64,000 bases of DNA, from the NCBI GenBank assembly GCA_965246795.1, contig CBDFFN010000007.1:124001-188000 (forward strand), written 5' to 3'. The notes beneath the pieces were generated by a model, which did no database searches, was not told where the DNA came from, and worked only from the letters and a program-made list of their open reading frames with translations. Positions 52,525 to 61,009 of the stretch are shown piece by piece; the first letter of the stretch is position 1; each line of letters opens with the position of its first letter. The position numbers were made by a program, and so were the translations under genes. This stretch comes from JAJXWB01 sp965246795. Lineage in GTDB: Bacteria; Pseudomonadota; Alphaproteobacteria; Rhizobiales; Beijerinckiaceae.

Positions 52525-53637
52525 TCAGGCCGTCGAGCCGATGACGCCTTCGACGAGATAATCCATCTTCTCGAGTTCGATCGCCGTTTCCGGATAGGCC
52601 GCGCCGGCGGCAACGACCGTCTTGCCCTTGTTGTCCTTCAGCGGGCCTTTGATGACGGCATAGCCGCCCTTCATCATTTCGGCCTTGACGCTGTCGGCCT
52701 GCTTTCGCGCCGCGTCCGATACCATTGCGCCATACGGGCTCGTCTTCACGAAGCCTTCGGCGAGACCGCCGCGCACAAAATTCGGCAGCGGCTGTTTTGC
52801 CGCCGCCTTTTCGATGAACGTCTTGTAGATGCTGGCCCAGTTCCACTCGGCGCCGGTGAGATAGTGCTTCGGCGCGAGTTCGGCCTGGCTCGTGTGATAG
52901 CCGCATACGAAAACGTTGCGGCCGGCGGCCGTCTGCACAAGCACTTTCGGTCCATCGACGTGGCAGGTGACGACATCGACGCCCTGGTCCGCAAGTGCGT
53001 TAACGGCTTCGGCTTCCTTCACCGGCATCGACCAGTCGCCCGTGAAGATCACCTGCGTCGTGATCGAGGGATCGACGGAGCGTGCGCCGAGCGTGAAGGA
53101 GTTGATGTTGAGCAGCACTTGCGGGATCGGCTTGGCTGCTACGAAGCCGATCTTCTTCGATTTCGTCTGGTGGCCGGCGACGATGCCCGACAGATATTGC
53201 GCCATGCCGATATAGCCGAAATAGGAGCCAGCGTTCTTCGGATCGCTCTCGCTCCAGAGACCGCCGCAATGACGGAAGTCAACCTTCGGGTTGGCGGCCG
53301 CAGCCTGCAGCACGAATGGCTTGTAGTAACCGAAGGATGTCGGAAACAGCAGCGTCGCGCCGTCGAGTTCGATCATCGACTGCATCGTCTTGGTGACGGC
53401 ATCGCTCTCGGCGACCTTCTCCTCCTCGATGATGTTGACGCCGGACATCGACTTCAGCGCTGCCGCCGCCTGCGCGTGCGCTTGGTTGTAGCCAAAGTCG
53501 TCGCGCGGCCCGACGTAGATGAAGCCGACCGTCGTGTTCGCGGCTTGGGCCGGTCCGACCCCGGCGATCAGAGGCGAGGCGGCGACGCCGGCGGTCGAGG
53601 CCAGAAAATGGCGACGCGAAAAAGAGGAAGCGGACAT
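52525..53637 (-). CDS. BMP-family ABC transporter substrate-binding protein
   Basis: A 370-residue periplasmic protein of the BmpA/PnrA/TmpC family. A twin-arginine type signal SRRHFLASTAGVAASPL precedes AQAANTTVGFIYVGPRDDFGYNQAHAQAA. The fold-I ligand region has VDFRHCGGLW and FGYIGMAQYLSGIVAG. Known members bind purine nucleosides; related proteins in amidohydrolase operons probably bind other nitrogen compounds. ATG 53637 has GGAG six bases upstream; ATG 53664 is possible. First gene of the leftward operon. Confidence 0.92.
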   Translation of the reverse strand: MSASSFSRRHFLASTAGVAASPLIAGVGPAQAANTTVGFIYVGPRDDFGYNQAHAQAAAALKSMSGVNIIEEEKVAESDAVTKTMQSMIELDGATLLFPTSFGYYKPFVLQAAAANPKVDFRHCGGLWSESDPKNAGSYFGYIGMAQYLSGIVAGHQTKSKKIGFVAAKPIPQVLLNINSFTLGARSVDPSITTQVIFTGDWSMPVKEAEAVNALADQGVDVVTCHVDGPKVLVQTAAGRNVFVCGYHTSQAELAPKHYLTGAEWNWASIYKTFIEKAAAKQPLPNFVRGGLAEGFVKTSPYGAMVSDAARKQADSVKAEMMKGGYAVIKGPLKDNKGKTVVAAGAAYPETAIELEKMDYLVEGVIGSTA

Positions 53638-53851
53638 CGATGACTCCGTCGAAGGACGGAACATTGCATGCAACCGATACGCCAAAGGCTAAGTCATTGG
53701 CAAAGCTCATCGATCGTCGCAAGCCACAGTCTTTTGATTACTTTTTGAGCAGTCTGGTGTCAGACGGCCCTAGAGTTCAGCAGGCATGCTTCCGCTTGCC
53801 TCTAACTGCGCTCGCTCCAGTTTCCGACGCACACCGGAGACAACCCGATCC

Positions 53852-54265
53852 ATGACGCGCCCGTTTGTTACTTACCTCATCACCGCCGTGCTCTTCACCG
53901 CGATCGACATGGCCTATCTCTCGACGATCGGCGCGAAGCAATTCAAAGATACGCTCGGCGATGTTATGGCGCCCTCGATCCAGATCGCGCCAGGCGTGCT
54001 CTTCTACCTCATCTTTCCGCTCGGCATCCTGTTCTTCGTGCTGATGCCGGCGATCGCGACGGATCGCTGGACAACCGCGCTGTTGAACGGCGCTCTGTTT
54101 GGCTTTTTCGCCTATGCGACCTTCGATCTCACGAGCTTCGCGATCATACGCAACTGGACGACGTCTCTCGCGGCCGCCGACATGGCATGGGGCACGGTGC
54201 TGACCGGCGGCGTTTCGGTACTCACTCTTGTAATTCAGCGTGCGATCTTCGGACCATCAGCCTGA
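53852..54265 (+). CDS. DUF2177-family membrane protein
   Basis: A 137-residue protein with four hydrophobic helices: FVTYLITAVLFTAIDMAYLST, IAPGVLFYLIFPLGILFFVLMPA, ALLNGALFGFFAYATFDLTSFAII and the C-terminal MAWGTVLTGGVSVLTLVI. The YATFDLTSFA segment is typical of DUF2177. These proteins often sit near cyclopropane-synthase/DUF1365 genes, as here. Function unknown. Convergent with the following gene, 3 bases between stops. Confidence 0.8.
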   Translation: MTRPFVTYLITAVLFTAIDMAYLSTIGAKQFKDTLGDVMAPSIQIAPGVLFYLIFPLGILFFVLMPAIATDRWTTALLNGALFGFFAYATFDLTSFAIIRNWTTSLAAADMAWGTVLTGGVSVLTLVIQRAIFGPSA

Positions 54266-54268
54266 CGG

Positions 54269-54814
54269 CTAACGCTTCCGCTCCGCCCAGAGTCGGTAGA
54301 CAATCACGGCGAGAAGCCCCGCCACACTACCGGCATGCAGGCGCACAAGCGTTCCAGCGTCAGCCGGCGCGATCAGGGCATAGTCCGTGATGCGGGCGAG
54401 CACCATTGCAAGTGCAACGGTGGCCGTTGATGCCGCAAGGGATATCCACGCAGTCCGTGTTTCGAACAGCGCCCACGCAAGAATAAGACACGGCAGATAG
54501 AACCACTCGACGCCACTGACCGTGCCGAAAACAAAAGCACAGACCGCAGTGTTGCCGATGCCGGCGATAAGCAGCAGGATTTTCCCTGCGGCTGGCGAAC
54601 GCCGTCCGACCGCTGGAACTGTCGCGAAGAAGGGCGTCGAAAGCCACGTCACCAGCGACACGAAGGCCGCGTCGCGGCCTGCGATCCACCAGACATAAAG
54701 CGGATAGAACGGCTGATTGCTGGTCACGACGAAGGCGACCGTGCCGGCCAGTTTCAGCTTACGATCCGCGCCATCAAAATAGGCGACGAGGCGACGCCAC
54801 ATAAGCAAAATCAC
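54269..54814 (-). CDS. Hypothetical multi-pass membrane protein
   Basis: A 181-residue protein with five or six hydrophobic helices (LAGTVAFVVTSNQPFYPLYVWWIAG, AAFVSLVTWLSTPFFATVPA, ILLLIAGIGNTAVCAFVFGTV and others). I do not recognise a family. It overlaps the end of the methyltransferase gene at 54811 (GTGA), so it belongs to the same leftward unit; ATG 54802 is an alternative start. The context suggests a role in membrane lipid modification or transport. Confidence 0.65.
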   Translation of the reverse strand: MILLMWRRLVAYFDGADRKLKLAGTVAFVVTSNQPFYPLYVWWIAGRDAAFVSLVTWLSTPFFATVPAVGRRSPAAGKILLLIAGIGNTAVCAFVFGTVSGVEWFYLPCLILAWALFETRTAWISLAASTATVALAMVLARITDYALIAPADAGTLVRLHAGSVAGLLAVIVYRLWAERKR

Positions 54815-55830
54815 GCGAAACGCAGACGATAGTGGCTGACGCCCCAAGGCTTGCCGCTGGCGTGGCCGAACAGGCCCTCAGTCGCGAGGAAGAACAAACG
54901 CCAGCGCCGTTCCCAGAGTCTGGCATCGGTGCCGTAGGTGCGTGCGAGAATCGGCCGGATGGCAGCAATGTTCGTATCGAAGTTGCGCAGCCAGTCGCGC
55001 GCCGTGCGAGCATAGTGCTCGCCATTCCAGCGCCATTCGTCTTCGACCGCGAATGTATCGGGAAAGCAGCGGGCCAGATTGTGGCTCGGCATGATGCCGC
55101 CGGCGAAGAAATGCTGTGCGATCCAATCGGCGGGGTCCGCGTGGTCGAAGCGATAAGGCGCGGTCGCATGCGTAAATACATGCAGGAACAAGCGCCCGTC
55201 GTTCTCGAGCCATGTGCGGACTCGACGAAGCAGCGCATCCCAGTTCGACATGTGCTCGAACATTTCGACCGACACGATGCGGTCGTAACGTTTGTTCGGT
55301 GCGAACACGTTCATATCGGCGGTAATGATCTCGACATTCGTCAGACCGCGTTGTGCCGCAAGGTCGAGAATGGCGCTACGCTGCGAATGCGAGTTCGAAA
55401 CGGCTGTAATGCGGGTATTCGGAAAACGCTCCGCCACGAACAGCGTTAGCGAACCCCAACCGCACCCGAGTTCCAGCACCGACTGCCCGTCGGCGAGCGC
55501 GGCATGCGCGCATGTTTGCTCCAGCGCGACCTCTTCCGCCTGCGCAAGCGTGGAAGCTTTGCTCTCGTAAAAACAGCTCGAATATTTTCGACGCGGGCCG
55601 AGTACGAGCGCGAAGAAGTCGGCCGGCACTTCGTAGTGCTGCTGATTGGCGTCATCCGTATATTCAGCGATCGGATAATGGCGCATTGCCACCGCGAAGG
55701 CGGCCGTGTTGTCGTGGGACCGTCGCAGCCGTCGTTCCGTCAGGCCGACGAGCGCCGATATGCCGGCGCGCAGGATAACATTGGGAAACGGCAGACGCTC
55801 GGCACTCGCGACGATTGCAGCGATGTTCAC
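54811..55830 (-). CDS. Cyclopropane-fatty-acid-synthase-like methyltransferase (short form)
   Basis: A 339-residue SAM-dependent methyltransferase of the CFA synthase family. It has the C-terminal catalytic domain: QQHYEVPADFFALVLGPRRKYSSCFYES, VLELGCGWGSLTLFVAERFP, RIVSVEMFEHMSNWDALL and HFFAGGIMPSHNL. The N-terminal lipid-binding domain of full CFA synthases is mostly absent. GTG 55830 overlaps the DUF1295 stop (GTGA). It could act on an unsaturated acyl chain to form a methyl branch rather than a ring. Compare the full-length paralogue at 58913. Confidence 0.82.
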   Translation of the reverse strand: MNIAAIVASAERLPFPNVILRAGISALVGLTERRLRRSHDNTAAFAVAMRHYPIAEYTDDANQQHYEVPADFFALVLGPRRKYSSCFYESKASTLAQAEEVALEQTCAHAALADGQSVLELGCGWGSLTLFVAERFPNTRITAVSNSHSQRSAILDLAAQRGLTNVEIITADMNVFAPNKRYDRIVSVEMFEHMSNWDALLRRVRTWLENDGRLFLHVFTHATAPYRFDHADPADWIAQHFFAGGIMPSHNLARCFPDTFAVEDEWRWNGEHYARTARDWLRNFDTNIAAIRPILARTYGTDARLWERRWRLFFLATEGLFGHASGKPWGVSHYRLRFA

Positions 55831-56636
55831 GGGCGGACGCCTCCATCGGTGCGCGACGGACCTGGGAAGAAGGCGTTGGTGCGTCGCGCATAGGCGGCGA
55901 AGGCGTCGGGCCGCGTGCGCATCATATGCTCTTCGAGCGGCGGAATGCCGGAGACATGGACGAGCAAGTAATACATGTAGACCGTCCCGATCCACGCGAC
56001 CCAACCGAAGGGATACTCGGCCGACAGCGCCATGATCGGCCAGGCGAACCACAGCGCCCATTCGAAGAAGTAATTCGGATGTCGCGAAGTGCGCCACAGA
56101 CCGACGTCGCAGACCTTGCCGCGATTGGCGGGATTTTTCGCAAAGGTCTTCAACTGCTGATCGGCGAGCCCTTCGCCGATCACACAAGCGAGCAGCACGA
56201 GCGCCCCAAGAATGTCGCGCCAGTCGAGCCCCGGACGCGGCGCCCAGGCCGCCGCCAGCACAGCGAGTGACAGAAGCACGCCGGCGAGCGCCTGCACCTG
56301 CAGGAAGCCGAACATCTTTGTCTGGGCCGCCGCGCCCCAGTCATTCTTCAGTTGGGCATAACGCGGATCGTCGTCGCTTTTCATCGTGCGCAGCGCGACA
56401 TGCGTGCCGAGCCGTAACGACCAGAGCGCGATAAGCGCCGCGACAAGCCACTGGCGTGGCGACACCGCCGCAAACGGCCATAGCGCAAAGACAACGCCAG
56501 CAAGTCCGACCGAGTACGTCCATGTCACGTCGATCCAGCCGGATTTGCCCGTCCGCTTCTGGATCCACCACGCGCCGGTCATGGCGACGCTGAACCCGAC
56601 CGCGACCACGGCGAACATCGGAACATATCTGACCAC
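55827..56636 (-). CDS. DUF1295/steroid-5-alpha-reductase-like membrane protein
   Basis: A 269-residue polytopic protein. WSLRLGTHVALRTMKSDDDPRYAQLKNDWG and GLWRTSRHPNYFFEWALWFAWPIMAL are the DUF1295 signature, related to isoprenoid/steroid reductases and isoprenylcysteine methyltransferases. GTG 56636 is preceded by AGAAGGACAATTC, a strong ribosome site. It is the first gene of the leftward lipid unit, divergent from the FAD oxidoreductase. Reductase activity is inferred from family only. Confidence 0.82.
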   Translation of the reverse strand: MVRYVPMFAVVAVGFSVAMTGAWWIQKRTGKSGWIDVTWTYSVGLAGVVFALWPFAAVSPRQWLVAALIALWSLRLGTHVALRTMKSDDDPRYAQLKNDWGAAAQTKMFGFLQVQALAGVLLSLAVLAAAWAPRPGLDWRDILGALVLLACVIGEGLADQQLKTFAKNPANRGKVCDVGLWRTSRHPNYFFEWALWFAWPIMALSAEYPFGWVAWIGTVYMYYLLVHVSGIPPLEEHMMRTRPDAFAAYARRTNAFFPGPSRTDGGVRP

Positions 56637-56714
56637 GAATTGTCCTTCTGGCGGGCGCGCCCCGCATCTACGAACGTGGGGCCCGCGGGTTTCTGCGGCC
56701 GGGCGCTGGCCCCT

Positions 56715-56740
56715 GCAACTTTTCTCTGCCAAGCCTCGTA
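56715..56740 (+). promoter_or_regulatory. Candidate ECF-type promoter of the FAD oxidoreductase unit
   Basis: GCAAC (56715-56719), a 17-base spacer, then CGTA (56737-56740). This is close to the alphaproteobacterial general-stress (EcfG) pattern GGAAC-N17-CGTT with two mismatches. It lies about 40 bases before the TTG start. A stress-sigma link would fit related loci, but short motifs like this occur by chance. Confidence 0.25.
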
Positions 56741-56781
56741 TCTGGGGCGTCGGCTATCGCCTGGACAGGAGTGGCATTTCC

Positions 56782-58107
56782 TTGCGTATCGCGGTGGTTG
56801 GCAGTGGCATCTCCGGCCTATCCGCAGCGTGGCTCGCGTCACAATGCCATGATGTCACGCTCTTCGAGGGCGAGGACCGGTTTGGTGGCCATAGCCATAC
56901 GGTCTTCGTAGCGATGCCGGATGGCCAGGTCGCGGTCGACACAGGCTTCATCGTCTACAACGAGAATACCTATCCGAACCTGACGGCACTTTTTCGTCAT
57001 CTCGACGTCACGACGGCAGCCTCGAACATGTCCTTCGCCGTGTCGCTCGACGACGGCCGCCTCGAATACAACGGCACCGACATACCCGGTCTGTTTGCGC
57101 AGCGGCGTAATCTTGCGAGCCCAAAATTCTGGCGGATGCTGCGCGATCTTATGCGCTTCTATCGCGAAGCGCCCGCCCAACTCGGCAAACTCGGCGATAT
57201 CTCGCTCGGCGCTTTCGTCGATGCCGGCGGTTACAGCGCCACTTTCCGTGACGAACATCTGTTGCCGATGGCCGCCGCCATCTGGTCAGCCCCGGCACGC
57301 ACCCTTCTCGACTTCCCAGCCGAGGCTTTCGTGCGCTTCTGCGACAACCACGGCCTGCTGGAAGCTACCAATCGCCCTATCTGGCGCACGGTGAACGGCG
57401 GCAGCATGTCCTATGTCGAGAAACTGCGCGCTGCCTCGGCGGCGAGTGTGGCACGGCTACGCACGCCGGTTCGCGGTATCACGCGGCAGATGGACGGCGC
57501 CATCGTGCGGACGGACGATGCCGAGGAGCGCTTCGATGCCGTTATTGTCGCCTCGCACGCCGATCAGGCGCTGGCGATGTTGGGCGATGCGAGCGCCGAA
57601 GAAACCGAACTGCTTGGCCGTTTCAAATACAATCGCAGCGAGGCTGTGCTGCACACCGATCCGCGTTTTATGCCACGCCGGCGTCGCGCCTGGGCGAGCT
57701 GGAATTATTTTGGGCGCAGTGGCGCGTCCGAACAGGCGCGCGATCTGTCCGTGACCTACTGGATGAACAATCTCCAGCCGCTGCCGACAAAGCAGCCGAT
57801 CTTTCTCACGCTGAATCCGGGCCAGGCGATCCCCGCGGAACACGTGCTGCATCGCCAGCACTACGAGCATCCGATCTTCGATGTTGCGGCCATGCGTGCG
57901 CAGGAGCGGCTGTGGTCGCTGCAAGGCCGCAACCGCACGTGGTTCTGCGGCGCGTATTTCGGCGCGGGCTTTCATGAAGACGGCTTGCAGTCGGGCCTCG
58001 CCGTCGCGGAAGAACTCGGTGGCGTGCGGCGGCCCTGGTCGGTTGCACAGGATTCTGCACGCATTCGCCGGACACCACGTCTCGTACCGGAAGCGGCGCA
58101 ATCGTGA
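56782..58107 (+). CDS. FAD-dependent amine-oxidase-fold oxidoreductase (desaturase-like)
   Basis: A 441-residue flavoprotein. The dinucleotide motif IAVVGSGISGLSAAWLAS is at the start; DRFGGHSHTV, TGFIVYNENTYPNLTALFRHL and the C-terminal FCGAYFGAGFHEDGLQSGL are characteristic of the NAD/FAD-binding proteins found beside DUF1365 and CFA genes. TTG 56782 is the only start that preserves the FAD motif, with AGGAG ten bases upstream. It probably oxidises a lipid acyl chain. The stop overlaps the DUF1365 start. Confidence 0.85.
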   Translation: MRIAVVGSGISGLSAAWLASQCHDVTLFEGEDRFGGHSHTVFVAMPDGQVAVDTGFIVYNENTYPNLTALFRHLDVTTAASNMSFAVSLDDGRLEYNGTDIPGLFAQRRNLASPKFWRMLRDLMRFYREAPAQLGKLGDISLGAFVDAGGYSATFRDEHLLPMAAAIWSAPARTLLDFPAEAFVRFCDNHGLLEATNRPIWRTVNGGSMSYVEKLRAASAASVARLRTPVRGITRQMDGAIVRTDDAEERFDAVIVASHADQALAMLGDASAEETELLGRFKYNRSEAVLHTDPRFMPRRRRAWASWNYFGRSGASEQARDLSVTYWMNNLQPLPTKQPIFLTLNPGQAIPAEHVLHRQHYEHPIFDVAAMRAQERLWSLQGRNRTWFCGAYFGAGFHEDGLQSGLAVAEELGGVRRPWSVAQDSARIRRTPRLVPEAAQS

Positions 58108-58916
58108 TGCGGGACGTTGCGACGGACAGTTGTCTCTACGCTGGGAGCGTCACCCATGCGCGGCTAACGCCGACGGCGCATTCGTTCGGCTATCGCGCCT
58201 TCTATACGCTGCTCGATCTCGACTCGATCGACAGCGTTACCTCGCGCTTGCGCTTATTTTCGCGCAACCGCGGCAACTTCATATCGTTCCACGATGCCGA
58301 TCATCTCGGCGCCGATGGGCGCCCCTTGAGAAAAAAGGTCGACGCCCTCCTGCAAGATGCCGACATCGATGTAAGCGGTGGCCGCATTTTGCTTCTCTGC
58401 ATGCCACGATTATTCGGCTACGTCTTTAATCCGATCAGCGTCTATTTCTGCCACGACGCGGCGGGCGCGCTCGTCTGCATGCTCTACGAAGTCCGTAACA
58501 CGTTCGGACAGCGGCACACCTATGTCGTGCCTGTCGAAGCCGACGCGCGGAACGCCGATACTGTTCACCAGACGGCGCGGAAATTATTCTACGTCTCGCC
58601 CTTCATGGATATGGATCTGACTTACTCTTTCAACTTGCTACGCCCGACCAAAACCGTGTCGCTTGGCATCGCGGCGGCGCGCGGCGACACGCCGGTCATC
58701 CGCACGCTTTTTGTGGGACGACGCGAGGCACTTACCGACCGTGCTATCCTGCGCGTTCTTGCCACCCATCCGCTTATGACCCTGAAGGTCGTCGGCGCGA
58801 TCCATTGGGAGGCGCTTCGGCTGTGGTTGAAAGGTCTGCGCGTGAAACCCCGTCCTGAAGCGCCTGCCATAAGCGTCTCCTTCGAAACGCCTGAAACACA
58901 TAGGGTTCGTTCGTGA
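58107..58916 (+). CDS. DUF1365 domain protein
   Basis: A 269-residue member of DUF1365. Characteristic segments are YAGSVTHARLTPTAHSFGYRAFYTLLDLD, MPRLFGYVFNPISVYFCHD, EVRNTFGQRHTYVVPV and KLFYVSPFMDMDLTYSFNL. The protein is almost always encoded between a FAD oxidoreductase and a CFA-type methyltransferase, exactly as here. No enzymatic activity is established that I can cite with certainty. ATG 58107 overlaps the previous stop; GTG 58104 is equally possible. Confidence 0.88.
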   Translation: MRDVATDSCLYAGSVTHARLTPTAHSFGYRAFYTLLDLDSIDSVTSRLRLFSRNRGNFISFHDADHLGADGRPLRKKVDALLQDADIDVSGGRILLLCMPRLFGYVFNPISVYFCHDAAGALVCMLYEVRNTFGQRHTYVVPVEADARNADTVHQTARKLFYVSPFMDMDLTYSFNLLRPTKTVSLGIAAARGDTPVIRTLFVGRREALTDRAILRVLATHPLMTLKVVGAIHWEALRLWLKGLRVKPRPEAPAISVSFETPETHRVRS

Positions 58917-60154
58917 GCGACCAGTCCGTTCCGAATTCTGTCGACTGGCGGTCCCGCGACGGGCGGGCGCGGGTTTCCGGCTGGCGTGCGCGCCTCTCGC
59001 AAGCGCTCATGCGCAAACTCCGGCACGGTCGGCTAACCATCGTAACGCCGGAAGGTCAGCATGTCGTCTGCGGCCGCGACGGCACCGGTCTCGAGGCGAC
59101 GCTCGTCATTCACCGCTGGCGCATGGTCCGCCGTTTCATGGTCGGCGGCGATGTCGCCTTCGGCGAGTCTTTTGTCGATGGCGATTGGTCCAGCCCTGAC
59201 GTCGCGACCCTCATCGAACTTTTTGCGTCGAACGACGAGAACTTGCGACGCAGCGTCTCCGGCCTGGTCGCGTCGCGGCTCGTCAACCAGTTGCGTCACG
59301 CGGTCAATCGCAACTCGCGGCCGGGCAGTCGCCGCAACATCATGGCGCATTACGATCTCGGCAATCGTTTCTACGAACATTGGCTCGATCGCGGAATGAC
59401 CTATTCCTCTGCCGTCTTCACGGAGGCCGCGCAGACTCTTGAAGACGCGCAATCCGCGAAACTCGATGCGGTCGTCGCGGCACTCGATTTGCGCGGCGGT
59501 GAGCGTGTGCTCGAAATCGGCTGCGGCTGGGGTGGTCTCGCCGAACGCCTCGCGCGCGAGGGTTGCCATGTGACCGCGGTGACGCTGTCGCCGTCGCAGC
59601 TCGCTTACGCCAAGACGCGGGTCGAAGCCGCCGGCCTTGAGGATCGCGTCACCTTCGTGCTGCAGGATTATCGCGACATCACCGGTCGCTTCGATCGCAT
59701 CGTGTCGATCGAGATGATTGAGGCGGTCGGTATCGCGTTCCTGCCAACTTACTTTCAGCGCCTGCGGGAATTGCTTGAGCCGCATGGGACGGCCGTGCTG
59801 CAGGCGATCACCATCGCCGATCACCGCTTTCCGTTCTACGCGCGTACACCGGATTTCATCCAGCGCTACGTTTTCCCCGGCGGCATGCTGCCCTCGCCGT
59901 CGTTGATGCAAAGCCTGTCGAAATCCGTAGGGCTGACGATCTCCGACCCCATGCTGTTCGGCAAAAGTTACGCGCGCACGCTGGCGGAATGGGGACAGCG
60001 CTTCAAGGGCGCCTGGCCAGAGATCCAACCGCTTGGCTTCGATGCTGCCTTTCAGCGGCTGTGGACTTATTATCTCGCTTATTGCGAAGGCGGATTTCGT
60101 AGTGGCGCCATCGATGTGGGGCTCTACAGGCTGACTCCCGCCGTCGTGCGGTAA
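58913..60154 (+). CDS. Cyclopropane-fatty-acyl-phospholipid synthase family protein (full-length)
   Basis: A 413-residue CFA synthase homologue. The N-terminal lipid-binding domain (LTIVTPEGQHVVCG, GDVAFGESFVDGDWSSPD) precedes the methyltransferase domain with NIMAHYDLGNRFYEHWLDRGMTYSSAVF, VLEIGCGWGGLAERLA, VSIEMIEAVG and IQRYVFPGGMLPS. It methylates or cyclopropanates unsaturated phospholipid acyl chains using SAM. GTG 58913 overlaps the DUF1365 stop. Whether the product is a ring, a branch or a furan precursor is undetermined. Confidence 0.9.
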   Translation: MSDQSVPNSVDWRSRDGRARVSGWRARLSQALMRKLRHGRLTIVTPEGQHVVCGRDGTGLEATLVIHRWRMVRRFMVGGDVAFGESFVDGDWSSPDVATLIELFASNDENLRRSVSGLVASRLVNQLRHAVNRNSRPGSRRNIMAHYDLGNRFYEHWLDRGMTYSSAVFTEAAQTLEDAQSAKLDAVVAALDLRGGERVLEIGCGWGGLAERLAREGCHVTAVTLSPSQLAYAKTRVEAAGLEDRVTFVLQDYRDITGRFDRIVSIEMIEAVGIAFLPTYFQRLRELLEPHGTAVLQAITIADHRFPFYARTPDFIQRYVFPGGMLPSPSLMQSLSKSVGLTISDPMLFGKSYARTLAEWGQRFKGAWPEIQPLGFDAAFQRLWTYYLAYCEGGFRSGAIDVGLYRLTPAVVR

Positions 60155-60157
60155 GAC

Positions 60158-60892
60158 CTACGACACGCCAAGGCGACCGAGCCCCGGCAGCTTGAGTGCC
60201 GGCCGCCGCAAATCGAGACCGGCGACGGCCCCGAGCAGGTTGACCTCGAAACCCTCGACCCAACCCAGTGTAACGCCGAAATAACCACCGAGATTCAGGC
60301 GCACGCCCGTGCCGGATGGCGTCAGGCCCGCCCAGCGGCCATCATAGGGAAAGTCTTTGCCGATCGCCGTCGCGGGGAGGCTTGCGCGCATTTCTGGCAC
60401 CGCACTCATGATCGCAGCGACGAACGTGTTCGAGTTCGGTCCCGGCCAGAGTGTGTAGTCGCCGGGATTGGGATAGCGATAGCCCGCGATCGCCGCGCGA
60501 ATTCTCGGGATCATCGCTGCCGCGTCGTCGTCGTCGATGGCAAAGATCGTCTCCGGCGCGCTGCCGAACCAACGTGCGTCGGCAGCGAAACGATCGACCC
60601 AGATCGGGCCGCCCCAGGCCGTGTAGTCGAAACGCTGATAGGCCTTCGCGCCGTTTTCCTTCACAACGATCCAGCTGTGCGTTGCGAGGATGCCGCGCCA
60701 GCTTACGGTGCGCGCGGAGAAGATGCGCACGACCGCCTGCGGCGTCTGCGTAGCCAGCGGCAGCAGGCCAGCGCTCGATCGGTCCGCAAGTCGCCAGTCC
60801 GCACCGCTGCTGCGCGCATAGTAGAGGCCCGCCGAGACGGCGATCGGCGCGACAAAAATCAGAACGATGGCGAAGAAGATGAGTCGGATCAC
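60158..60892 (-). CDS. DUF3750 domain protein
   Basis: A 244-residue protein with one N-terminal membrane helix or signal anchor (LIFFAIVLIFVAPIAVSAGLYYA). The body has the DUF3750 pattern: VRIFSARTVSWRGILATHSWIVVKENGA, YRYPNPGDYTLWPGPNSNTFVAAI and GVRLNLGGYFGVTLGWVEGFEVNLLG. His, Asn and Asn-Ser-Asn residues resemble a hydrolase-like site, but function is unknown. It converges with the CFA gene. Confidence 0.8.
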   Translation of the reverse strand: MIRLIFFAIVLIFVAPIAVSAGLYYARSSGADWRLADRSSAGLLPLATQTPQAVVRIFSARTVSWRGILATHSWIVVKENGAKAYQRFDYTAWGGPIWVDRFAADARWFGSAPETIFAIDDDDAAAMIPRIRAAIAGYRYPNPGDYTLWPGPNSNTFVAAIMSAVPEMRASLPATAIGKDFPYDGRWAGLTPSGTGVRLNLGGYFGVTLGWVEGFEVNLLGAVAGLDLRRPALKLPGLGRLGVS

Positions 60893-61009
60893 AAAATGCC
60901 GGGCTTTGGGTTAGGGCGTTTAACTGGTGACGAGAGCGAGGCCGCAAAAGAGGTGTTCGCCGCATGCAACGTCGCAGCAGATTGCCGCGCGCGCACTCAA
61001 CGCGGGCGC

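Noticed and set aside
56386..56781. 132-residue N-terminal extension of the FAD oxidoreductase
   Set aside because: It is antisense to the DUF1295 gene and would place residues before the FAD-binding motif that should be near the N-terminus.
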